A stretch of DNA of 64,000 nt from an uncultured Flavobacteriales bacterium (GTDB lineage: Bacteria; Bacteroidota; Bacteroidia; Flavobacteriales_G; Salibacteraceae), in the NCBI GenBank assembly GCA_943788725.1, contig CALSRJ010000005.1, forward strand, positions 227,132-291,131, read 5' to 3'. The notes under the pieces were generated by a model that did not search any database, had not been told where the DNA came from, and saw nothing but the letters and a program-made list of their open reading frames with translations. How positions within the stretch are numbered: position 1 is the stretch's first letter; each line of letters begins with the position of its first letter. A program made the position numbers and the translations under genes. Shown piece after piece: positions 43,405 to 50,891 of this stretch.

Positions 43405-44836
43405 TACAAACATTCTTAGGCTCCGTAAAGAATTGCAAGGCCTCAAATCCGCCTTCTCTTCCAACTCCAGAAGACTTCACCCCACCAAACGGAGTCCGCA
43501 GATCGCGCAACAACCAGCAATTGATCCAAGCAATACCGGTGTGTAACTCCCTCGCAACCCGGTGTGCGCGCTTCAGGTCGCTCGTCCACACGGAGCTCGC
43601 CAATCCATACTTTGTGCTGTTCGCCATCATGATGGCTTCTTCCTCTGTATCAAATGGAATCAGCGTGACCACCGGACCGAAGATTTCTTCTTGGTTGGTT
43701 CGGCACGTGTGCGCCAATCCTTCGATGACCGTGGGCTCTAAAAAGTAGCCTTCTGAGAATTCACCGCCGATGGCCGCTCGTTTTCCTCCTGCGAGAACAG
43801 TGCCGCCTTCTTCTTTGGCAATTTCTACATAGCTCAACACTTTTTCCATGTGCGGCTTGCTCACCACTGCGCCTAAATTAGTTGTGGGGTCATTCGGATC
43901 GCCCACTTTTAATGCTTTTACCCGCTTCACAAATTCTTCTTTGAATCGGTTGTAGAGGCTGCGTTCAATCAGGATGCGAGAACCGCATAGGCAGATCTGC
44001 CCTTGATTGGCAAACGAAGAACGAAGCGTAGTCTTCATCATGTCCTCAAAGTCGCAATCTGCGAAAATGATGTTGGGGTTTTTACCACCGAGTTCTAGGC
44101 TCAACTTCTTGAATTTTGGCGCAGCGGTGCGCGCAATCCACTCACCCGTTGCCGTGCCTCCCGTGAAGCTGATCATGGGAATGTCGTCGTGCTCAATGAT
44201 GGCCGCTCCGGCCTTTGGGCCTAGGCCGTGTACGATGTTTAATACACCCTTCGGCATGCCTGCATCGATGCAGATCTGAGAAAGCATATAGGCAGTGTAA
44301 GGGGTCACTTCGGAAGGTTTCGCCACGACGGTATTGCCGGCGGCTAAAGCTGGCGCGATCTTCCAGCTAAATAAATAAAGAGGAAGGTTCCAAGGAGAGA
44401 TGCAACCTGCGATACCAATCGGTTGGCGCAGTGTGTAATTGATTGCCAAGTCCCCCATTGAATGTGACTCTGAGGCAAAGTGGAGAATGCCAGTGCCATA
44501 AAAATGAAAGTTGGCCTGAGCGCGGGGAATATCTACCGTCTGAGCCAGCTTCAACGGTTTTCCATTGTCCTTGCTCTCGGCGGCAGCCAGCGCTTCGCTT
44601 CGCTCGCCGATCAATGCGGCAATGCGCAGGAGGATGTCGGAGCGCTCTTGGATGCTCATTTTACTCCAAATCGGGAAGGCCGCCTTGGCAGCTTCGGTAG
44701 CCGCAGCAATATCGCGCTCATCGCTATCGGGAATCAAACTATAGGGCTTGCCCAGGGCAGGTGCCATGTTTTCAAAATACTCTCCACCCGCAGGTGCCAC
44801 CAACGCTCCGTTGATGTAGTTCTGAAGCTTCTCCAT
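43394..44836 (-). CDS. ALDH8-type dehydrogenase, probable 2-aminomuconic semialdehyde dehydrogenase
   Basis: A 480-residue aldehyde dehydrogenase. The base Glu248 is in LSLELGGKNP and the nucleophile Cys282 in SSFANQGQICLCGSR; the latter block and GCISPWNLPLYLFSWKIAPA closely resemble ALDH8A1 and 2-hydroxy/2-aminomuconic semialdehyde dehydrogenases. A 3-hydroxyanthranilate dioxygenase gene 5.5 kb away supports a role in kynurenine breakdown. 2-Hydroxymuconic semialdehyde (catechol meta-cleavage) is the alternative substrate. It is a single leftward gene. Confidence 0.8.
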   Translation of the reverse strand: MEKLQNYINGALVAPAGGEYFENMAPALGKPYSLIPDSDERDIAAATEAAKAAFPIWSKMSIQERSDILLRIAALIGERSEALAAAESKDNGKPLKLAQTVDIPRAQANFHFYGTGILHFASESHSMGDLAINYTLRQPIGIAGCISPWNLPLYLFSWKIAPALAAGNTVVAKPSEVTPYTAYMLSQICIDAGMPKGVLNIVHGLGPKAGAAIIEHDDIPMISFTGGTATGEWIARTAAPKFKKLSLELGGKNPNIIFADCDFEDMMKTTLRSSFANQGQICLCGSRILIERSLYNRFKEEFVKRVKALKVGDPNDPTTNLGAVVSKPHMEKVLSYVEIAKEEGGTVLAGGKRAAIGGEFSEGYFLEPTVIEGLAHTCRTNQEEIFGPVVTLIPFDTEEEAIMMANSTKYGLASSVWTSDLKRAHRVARELHTGIAWINCWLLRDLRTPFGGVKSSGVGREGGFEALQFFTEPKNVCIKY

Positions 44837-44879
44837 GTTCCGATCTTAGGCTTCAAAAGTAAGGGCAAGTAAAAGAAAA

Positions 44880-44901
44880 AGCCCCATCCTGCGATGGAGC
44901 T
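44880..44901 (-). terminator. Terminator of the 45803 gene
   Basis: Read leftward, AGCTCCATC pairs with GATGGGGCT around GCAG and is followed by TTTTTCTTTT. It lies 36 bases after the stop of the secreted acidic protein gene. Confidence 0.8.
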
Positions 44902-44936
44902 CTTTCTGAACCTAACTAAACCACGAGAATCAGTGA

Positions 44937-45803
44937 TTATTCTATGACGAGCTTTTTGGTGATGGCTGTGCTTCCTTCAGTCACCTCTATTAAGTAGGTG
45001 CCGGCGGGCAAGTCATCCAAATTCATTTTCATACGCTTCTTTCCATCCCTTTTGATCTTCATTTCGCGCAGGGTTTCACCTTGCATGTTCTTGACCTCGA
45101 TCCGAACCGGCCCCCCGTCTTTGTTCTCAAACGCCACGTTGATCGCCCCATCGCTCGGCACCGGGTACACTTCCAAGTTCCTAATATTACCTTTCCCTTC
45201 TTGGGTTGAAGAGTGATCTTCGACCACCATCTTGGTGCGTGAAACCCGAACCTCCTTCGCGTCTGTGTTGTTATCGGTACGCACTTCTACTTCCACATCG
45301 ACGTCGGTATCATCGTCGTTGCCCTTGGAGCGGACGACAATCACGCTGGTCTTGTTTTCATCTTCCGAGTCGAAGCGATAGCGTACATCCTCAATGGTCC
45401 GCTCGATCTCGATTCCGATGCTCTCCATGATGGAATCCATGTCCATTTCCTTGAGTTCATGGGCAACACGGTCCATTTCTTCTGCCAGTTCTACGCGCAC
45501 TTTTTGCATGGATGCTTTCATCGCTTCCATATCCTCTTCGTCGATGTTGATCTCGACAATGGTCCGCTTGGGTTGAGGTTCTTCTTCGCGAGCTGTTTCT
45601 CTGTCTTGGATATACTTTTCTGCGGCTTTTCCATACAGTTCTTCAATCGTCGTCTTGCCGTTTTCGCTTGTGGTGATCGTCACTTTTGGGTGCTGCCCAT
45701 CTTCTATTTCTATGCGTCGTTCGGTAATGGTAGCTTCATCTTGGCCAAACGTTGCGAGGCTCAAGAAGCCAACGAAGAGGGTGAGGGTAATAGGTTTAAG
45801 CAT
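44937..45803 (-). CDS. Acidic T9SS-secreted protein divergent from the sensor kinase
   Basis: A 288-residue secreted protein (MLKPITLTLFVGFLSLATFGQ). The middle is highly charged with predicted long helices (ARHELKEMD-like stretches around DMEAMKASMQKVRVELAEEM) and an Asp/Val run DDDTDVDVEVEV. The last 75 residues are a type A sorting domain (LEVYPVPSDGAINV, GTYLIEV). ATG 45803 was chosen over TTG 45824. A perfect -7 box TAGGTTTG (45829-45822) precedes it. It shares its upstream region with the kinase gene, suggesting it is a target of that system. Confidence 0.75.
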   Translation of the reverse strand: MLKPITLTLFVGFLSLATFGQDEATITERRIEIEDGQHPKVTITTSENGKTTIEELYGKAAEKYIQDRETAREEEPQPKRTIVEINIDEEDMEAMKASMQKVRVELAEEMDRVAHELKEMDMDSIMESIGIEIERTIEDVRYRFDSEDENKTSVIVVRSKGNDDDTDVDVEVEVRTDNNTDAKEVRVSRTKMVVEDHSSTQEGKGNIRNLEVYPVPSDGAINVAFENKDGGPVRIEVKNMQGETLREMKIKRDGKKRMKMNLDDLPAGTYLIEVTEGSTAITKKLVIE

Positions 45804-45821
45804 GCGGTGGATGATTTTGCG

Positions 45822-45829
45822 CAAACCTA
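45822..45829 (-). promoter_or_regulatory. -7 promoter element of the 45803 gene
   Basis: Read leftward the bases are TAGGTTTG, a perfect TAnnTTTG. The start codon follows 18 bases later. Confidence 0.6.
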
Positions 45830-45851
45830 TCTTGAGTCGCTGCAGCCCGCT

Positions 45852-45887
45852 GTTAATGCGGGGTTAAGCAGTGTTAAGTACTGTTAA
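45852..45887. promoter_or_regulatory. Four helically phased GTTAA direct repeats (probable response-regulator site)
   Basis: GTTAA occurs at 45852, 45863, 45873 and 45883, spacings of 11, 10 and 10 bases, so all four lie on one face of the helix. They sit between the -7 boxes of the divergent genes at 45803 and 45933. Direct repeats at helical spacing are the classic site of OmpR/PhoB-family regulators, and such a regulator is encoded at 47551. Confidence 0.65.
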
Positions 45888-45914
45888 ACAAGGGATTAGC
45901 GGGGTGTTCGCCGT

Positions 45915-45922
45915 TACATTTG
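45915..45922 (+). promoter_or_regulatory. -7 promoter element of the sensor kinase gene
   Basis: TACATTTG is a perfect TAnnTTTG and ends only 10 bases before the ATG. The transcript would be nearly leaderless. Confidence 0.6.
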
Positions 45923-45932
45923 CCTCCTCTCC

Positions 45933-47576
45933 ATGAAACAAGATCAGATCAGGAATATCGTGGTGGTCATAGCCGTGGCCTTGTCTGGACTGATTGGTAT
46001 TCAAATCTATTGGATCAGCAACGCGATCGAGCTGGAGAAGGACCGTATCTCTCGAGGAGCTTCCGAGGCGTTAGGGGAGGTAGTTGACAAGCTCGAACGG
46101 CATGAGATGTTGACGAAGATCCGTTCACACCAAGAAGCTCAGTACCTTTTTATAGAAGGAGAAGAAGGCCCTTCCTTTCCACCAGACGATTCATTGGTGG
46201 AATACGTGGTGAAAAAGAACATTGAGCGAAAGGAAGATCTCATAGAAATGAGAATCGAAGAAGAGCGCGGAGAACAGCGCTCGGAAAAAACGATTACTTA
46301 CTCGCTGGAAGACCTGCCGTACAATACAGATTTTGAGGATGAACTAAGCCTTCAAATGATCACCGCAGATTCCATTGAGTTGGAATTGACCCATGCCAAC
46401 GAAGAGATCAACAGGGATCTTGGACAGCTCAGGGAGCGGTTGAAGACCAAGAAGGCCTTTTTAGGGGACATCGTAAAAAGTCTTATCGAGGTAAACATCA
46501 ACCAGCCGATTAACGAACGGATCGACCCCGATATAGTGGATTCGTTGTTGCGCATTTCGCTGCAAAAAAGAGGCTTGAGCCTATCGTATGAAATGGGCGT
46601 ATTTGATCAAGAAGGTGAAATGGTATTTGGTTCCGAAGACCATGAAGATCCTTTGCGTGCGTCGGTTTCAAATGCTAGATTGTTCCCCAATGACGTCATC
46701 CAAGTACCCTTCTTCCTTCGGGTCTATTTCCCGAATCAGAGCGGTTATATCTTCAATAACTTATGGGGATTGCTCCTCGTTTCTTTGATCCTTTTGCTTG
46801 CCCTCATTTGGACTTCTTACTATTCTGTAAGGACCATTTTTATTCAAAAGCAGAGCAGTGAGATCAAGAACGACTTCATCAACAACATGACCCATGAATT
46901 GAAAACGCCCATTTCCACCATCAGCTTGGCATGCGAGGCACTGGCGGATCCAGAATTGGGCCGCGTTCAGAAAGTCATGGACCGCTACTTGGGCATCATC
47001 AACACCGAAAACAAGCGTTTAGGGTTGTTGGTAGAAGAAGTGCTTCAAAGCGCTGTGCTAGATAAGGGTGACTTTAAGTTGAAACGAGAGGAGATGGACC
47101 TGCATGCATTGCTCCATGACGTGGTAGACAAGTATCAGATTCAATTGGCAGAGCGCAAGGGAAAGGTGACCATGCACCTCGATGCGGATCAAAGTTGGAT
47201 CTACGCCGATCCCAGCCACTTGACCAACGTTATTTACAACCTCCTTGACAACGCCGCAAAATACTCCAAGAACCAGCCTGCGATTCGTATAGCAACACGC
47301 CGAGAGGAAGATCGTATCGTTGTGTCGGTACAGGACGAAGGCATCGGAATCTCGGCTGAGAACTTGAAGAAAATTTTTGATCGATTGTACCGTGTGCCTA
47401 CGGGCAATGTGCACAATGTTAAAGGCTTTGGTCTGGGATTGAGCTACGTCAAGATCATCACCGAAAGACACGGAGGTCGTGTCTCGGTTGAAAGCCAATT
47501 GAATGTTGGCAGTACCTTTTACATCGAATTACCACTAAAGAATACGCACTATGGACAAGGAAATGAAGCCGTCTGA
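45933..47576 (+). CDS. Membrane sensor histidine kinase
   Basis: A 547-residue sensor kinase. Helix 1 is at residues 9-29 and helix 2 at about 277-297, enclosing a periplasmic sensor of about 245 residues rich in charged helices. The HisKA block NDFINNMTHELKTPIST has the phosphorylated His321. The ATPase domain shows N (NVIYNLLDNAAKYS), G1 (VQDEGIGIS), F (IFDRLYR) and G2 (GFGLGLSYV) boxes. No HAMP is evident. It overlaps the response-regulator gene by 26 bases, so the two are a cognate pair. Confidence 0.93.
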   Translation: MKQDQIRNIVVVIAVALSGLIGIQIYWISNAIELEKDRISRGASEALGEVVDKLERHEMLTKIRSHQEAQYLFIEGEEGPSFPPDDSLVEYVVKKNIERKEDLIEMRIEEERGEQRSEKTITYSLEDLPYNTDFEDELSLQMITADSIELELTHANEEINRDLGQLRERLKTKKAFLGDIVKSLIEVNINQPINERIDPDIVDSLLRISLQKRGLSLSYEMGVFDQEGEMVFGSEDHEDPLRASVSNARLFPNDVIQVPFFLRVYFPNQSGYIFNNLWGLLLVSLILLLALIWTSYYSVRTIFIQKQSSEIKNDFINNMTHELKTPISTISLACEALADPELGRVQKVMDRYLGIINTENKRLGLLVEEVLQSAVLDKGDFKLKREEMDLHALLHDVVDKYQIQLAERKGKVTMHLDADQSWIYADPSHLTNVIYNLLDNAAKYSKNQPAIRIATRREEDRIVVSVQDEGIGISAENLKKIFDRLYRVPTGNVHNVKGFGLGLSYVKIITERHGGRVSVESQLNVGSTFYIELPLKNTHYGQGNEAV

Positions 47577-48261
47577 GAGGATCCAAATCCTCGTTGCAGA
47601 GGACGATCCGAACCTGGGAATCATCCTGACTGAATACCTAGAGGCAAAGGGTTACGACCCGCAATTGGCAAGAAACGGTGTCGAAGGATGGAAGCTTTTT
47701 GCCAATGGCAGTTTTGATTGTTGCATCCTGGATGTCATGATGCCCGAGAAGGATGGGTTTACGCTGGGCAAAGAGATCCGAGCAGCGGACGAAAGTGTGC
47801 CGATCATCTTTCTCACGGCAAAATCGATGAAGGATGACACTATCGAGGGCTTTAAGAGCGGCGGTGACGACTACATTACAAAACCATTTTCCATGGAGGA
47901 GCTGTTGCTTCGGTTGAAAGCCATTCTGAGGAGGACGAAAGGAGAGGAGAAAACACCAGAGAAGACGGTGTTTGAGCTCGGAAGCTTTGTTTTCGACTTT
48001 AAAAATCAAGTGCTAAAACACGGAGATGATGAGCAGCACCTTACTTCCAAAGAGAACGCCTTGCTCAAAATGCTCGCCCAGCACGCGAACCAATTACTGG
48101 ACCGGTCGCAGGCCTTGTTGGCCATTTGGGGCGATGATAGCTACTTCAATTCCAGAAGCATGGACGTTTACATTGCTAAATTGAGGAAGTACCTCAAGAA
48201 GGACGAGGGCGTGAAAATCATGAACGAGCATGGTCGTGGATTCCGCTTGATTTTACCCTAG
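47551..48261 (+). CDS. OmpR-family response regulator
   Basis: A 236-residue regulator. The receiver domain (residues 12-125) has acidic pocket EDD, the phosphoacceptor Asp61 in CCILDVMMPEKDG, a Thr in FLTAKS and Lys in ITKPF. The winged-helix DNA-binding domain (about 140-235) ends with SMDVYIAKLRKYLKK and the wing IMNEHGRGFRL. A start four codons later (47563) is possible. The GTTAA repeats upstream of the kinase gene are its likely target. Confidence 0.93.
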   Translation: MDKEMKPSERIQILVAEDDPNLGIILTEYLEAKGYDPQLARNGVEGWKLFANGSFDCCILDVMMPEKDGFTLGKEIRAADESVPIIFLTAKSMKDDTIEGFKSGGDDYITKPFSMEELLLRLKAILRRTKGEEKTPEKTVFELGSFVFDFKNQVLKHGDDEQHLTSKENALLKMLAQHANQLLDRSQALLAIWGDDSYFNSRSMDVYIAKLRKYLKKDEGVKIMNEHGRGFRLILP

Positions 48262-48273
48262 TTTGTCTAAATA

Positions 48274-48304
48274 TTTGGTTGTTCGGTCGATTTATTTACT
48301 TTAG
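48274..48304 (+). promoter_or_regulatory. Promoter of the 48325 gene
   Basis: TTTG at 48274-48277 (-33) and TACTTTAG at 48297-48304 (-7) are separated by 19 bases, the expected Bacteroidota spacing. Confidence 0.7.
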
Positions 48305-48324
48305 AAACGACTAAAATCACAACC

Positions 48325-50289
48325 ATGAAAAAAATCTTGACCCTATGTGGCTTGCTCGTTGCAAGCCTAAGCTACGGACAGTGCACACTCACTGGCCTGA
48401 ACTCCTTTTATTGCGCTTCGGATTCGGGGAGTCAACTCTCATCCTCGTGCGGAGGAAGCTCAGGCACCATCATAGGTCCTGGGATGAACAGTACAGGTTA
48501 TTTTAACCCTTCCGGTCTGCAAGACAGCATTCCAATTTTAGTGTTAGCAGGTACCACTACGTACACAATTGATCAGTCCTTGCCGTACAATCCAGATACG
48601 ACAAGTGGCGGAAACTCGGTAAGCTTGAGTGATGATCAGGTGAGTGGACAACTCGCCATTGGATTTACATTCCGATTCTTTGACAATCAATACACGACTT
48701 TTCAGATTTCATCGAACGGTTTTATCACCTTCGGTTCGAATAACGACAACGGGTGCTGCTCTGGAGATTATATCCCAAGTTCCCAAACCCCTAACAATTT
48801 CATCGCTCATGTGTGGAATGACCTCTATCCTCCAGGCGGCGGAACAATCAAATACCAGACGGTAGGCACAGCGCCAAATAGGAAGTGCATCATCAATTTC
48901 AACGGCATTCCACAATGCTGTGGATCCAGTTATCCTAGGTATTCGCAAATTCAATTGTTTGAAGGTTGTGGTCGGATCGAAATCCACACCCAATCTCAAC
49001 CTTATCCATTTGGATCTTCAACGCAAGGCATCGAGAATTCGAATGGGTCTGCCGGATATGCAACCCCCGGTAGGAATTCACAAAGCTGGACCACAACAAA
49101 TGATTTTGTTGCTTTCCAGCCAAACTGCGGCGATACTTTCTGGACATACGTGAGTGATGGGCCAAGCCTCAGCTTGATGTGTGATTCCAACGATTGTTTC
49201 TTGGATTCCAATGCTACAGCTACGGTTACTGCGACAGGAGCTTCTCCTTTTTCATATGCTTGGTCAAACGGTGAGACCACCGCTTCTATCTCAGGTATTT
49301 CTCAGGGCACCTATACCGTAACGGTCACTGATGATGATGGATGCTATAAGTCTGATGACATTGACATTTATTCTCCGCCATTCTTGAACGTCAACACCAA
49401 TGCCAATAATGCCAATTGCGAAAGTGATGCGAACGGATCCGCAGAGGCAAACCAAAACGGCGGCGTTGCTCCTTACACCTATGCATGGAGCAATGGTGGA
49501 ACCGCTGATTCTATTGGCGGATTAACCCAAGGAACCTACACGGTCACAGTGACGGATGCGAACGGATGCGAGAATACGTCAACGGCTACTGTTGGATTCG
49601 ATAACGCAGATCCTGTTGTAGACCTTGGCCCTGATAAGCTGATTTGCCCTGGTAAGATTGCATTGCTGACAACCACTCCTGGCTATGAAAGCTATACATG
49701 GTCAACGGGTGATACCGTCGCCAACATCGTGATTCAAGGAGCGGGAACCTTCACGGTAACGGTCACAACTAGTGCCGGCTGCTCTGGCTCAGATGAGATT
49801 CAAGTCGTTGAAGCTGTTCCTGTACAGGTCGAGCTCGGCCCGAATCAAGAAGGCTTCGGCCCGATCATGATCGATGCAGGCAGTCAGTTCAATCAATTCC
49901 TTTGGAGTACGGGTGCTAATACACAGATTATCAGCGTTGGTCAAACAGGTACCTATGCCGTTACGGTGGCAGATTCCAATGGTTGTAGTTCTAATGATGA
50001 CGTGAAAGTCTCCATTTGGCCGGCATCGGTTGAAGACATTGGCAAAGACGAGTTTGCAGTGTTCCCGAACCCAGCAGCTACAAGCCTCACCCTCATGAGC
50101 GGAAGTGCACAACCTTCCTTGGCCATTCGATTGATCGATATGTCTGGTCAAGTAGTGATGGAAACCACCACCTCCTTAGGTGCTGGAGATCAGCGACAAC
50201 TGGATGTGTCTGCGTATCCACGGGGTTCTTACCTGCTTGAAATGCGGAACGATGACATCGTTCGTCAGCGTTCAGTGCTCTTGCATTGA
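48325..50289 (+). CDS. T9SS-secreted adhesin-like protein with SprB repeats
   Basis: A 654-residue secreted protein (signal ends LSYGQ). Residues 70-270 form a beta domain with several cysteine pairs (NDNGCCSGDY, IPQCCGSSYPRYSQIQLFEG). Two SprB-type repeats follow, each of the form YAWSNG...GTYTVTVTDxxGC (about 285-345 and 385-425), and two more divergent repeats. The last 75 residues are a type A sorting domain (AVFPNPAATSLTL, GSYLLEM). It is a surface or released protein, possibly for adhesion. A clear promoter and terminator make it a single unit. Confidence 0.85.
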   Translation: MKKILTLCGLLVASLSYGQCTLTGLNSFYCASDSGSQLSSSCGGSSGTIIGPGMNSTGYFNPSGLQDSIPILVLAGTTTYTIDQSLPYNPDTTSGGNSVSLSDDQVSGQLAIGFTFRFFDNQYTTFQISSNGFITFGSNNDNGCCSGDYIPSSQTPNNFIAHVWNDLYPPGGGTIKYQTVGTAPNRKCIINFNGIPQCCGSSYPRYSQIQLFEGCGRIEIHTQSQPYPFGSSTQGIENSNGSAGYATPGRNSQSWTTTNDFVAFQPNCGDTFWTYVSDGPSLSLMCDSNDCFLDSNATATVTATGASPFSYAWSNGETTASISGISQGTYTVTVTDDDGCYKSDDIDIYSPPFLNVNTNANNANCESDANGSAEANQNGGVAPYTYAWSNGGTADSIGGLTQGTYTVTVTDANGCENTSTATVGFDNADPVVDLGPDKLICPGKIALLTTTPGYESYTWSTGDTVANIVIQGAGTFTVTVTTSAGCSGSDEIQVVEAVPVQVELGPNQEGFGPIMIDAGSQFNQFLWSTGANTQIISVGQTGTYAVTVADSNGCSSNDDVKVSIWPASVEDIGKDEFAVFPNPAATSLTLMSGSAQPSLAIRLIDMSGQVVMETTTSLGAGDQRQLDVSAYPRGSYLLEMRNDDIVRQRSVLLH

Positions 50290-50310
50290 TGTGACATAAC
50301 TCATAGAGAA

Positions 50311-50339
50311 AGGCGGTCGGTACTCCGGCCGCCTTTTTT
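50311..50339 (+). terminator. Rho-independent terminator
   Basis: AGGCGGTCGG (50311-50320) pairs with CCGGCCGCCT (50325-50334) around TACT, followed by six T. It ends the adhesin transcript. The next -7-like box (TACTTTTA, 50339-50346) starts in the T run. Confidence 0.88.
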
Positions 50340-50357
50340 ACTTTTAGCACCAAATCG

Positions 50358-50891
50358 ATGAACATGAGCATCAAGAAGCCATTCAACCTTCACAAGTGGA
50401 TTGAGGAGAATCGAGACCTTCTCAAACCCCCAGTGGGCAATAAGAACCTCTATCCAGCAGGAGAGGACTACATCGTGATGATTGTTGGAGGCCCCAACGC
50501 GCGAAAGGATTATCACTACAATGAAACCGAAGAACTCTTCTACCAAATCGAAGGAAACATTACGGTGAAGATCCAAGAGGATGGAAAGCCTGTGGATGTC
50601 CATCTCGGTCCAGGCGATATGTTTTTGCTCCCCCCAAATGTTCCCCACAGCCCGGGACGGTCAGCAGGATCCATTGGATTGGTGATTGAACGCGTACGAG
50701 AAGCGGAACACAAAGATGGCCTCCTCTGGTTCTGTGACAATTGTAACCACAAGCTGCACGAGACCTATTTCCATTTGACGGACATCGAGCAGGATTTCCT
50801 ACCTAGGTTTAAAGAATACTACGGAAGCGAAGAAAAGCGTACTTGCGACGAATGCGGCCAAGTGATGGAGACGGATCCGAGGTTTACCTGA
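50358..50891 (+). CDS. nbaC: 3-hydroxyanthranilate 3,4-dioxygenase
   Basis: A 177-residue cupin dioxygenase that opens 3-hydroxyanthranilate to aminocarboxymuconate semialdehyde in the kynurenine pathway. Iron ligands are the His and Glu in DYHYNETEELFYQ and the His in PPNVPHSPGR. The C-terminal rubredoxin-like iron site typical of bacterial forms is present as WFCDNCN and RTCDECG. Two in-frame ATG codons lie two residues apart at the start. It overlaps the convergent large gene by eight bases. With the ALDH8-like gene it suggests a tryptophan/kynurenine route. Confidence 0.93.
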   Translation: MNMSIKKPFNLHKWIEENRDLLKPPVGNKNLYPAGEDYIVMIVGGPNARKDYHYNETEELFYQIEGNITVKIQEDGKPVDVHLGPGDMFLLPPNVPHSPGRSAGSIGLVIERVREAEHKDGLLWFCDNCNHKLHETYFHLTDIEQDFLPRFKEYYGSEEKRTCDECGQVMETDPRFT

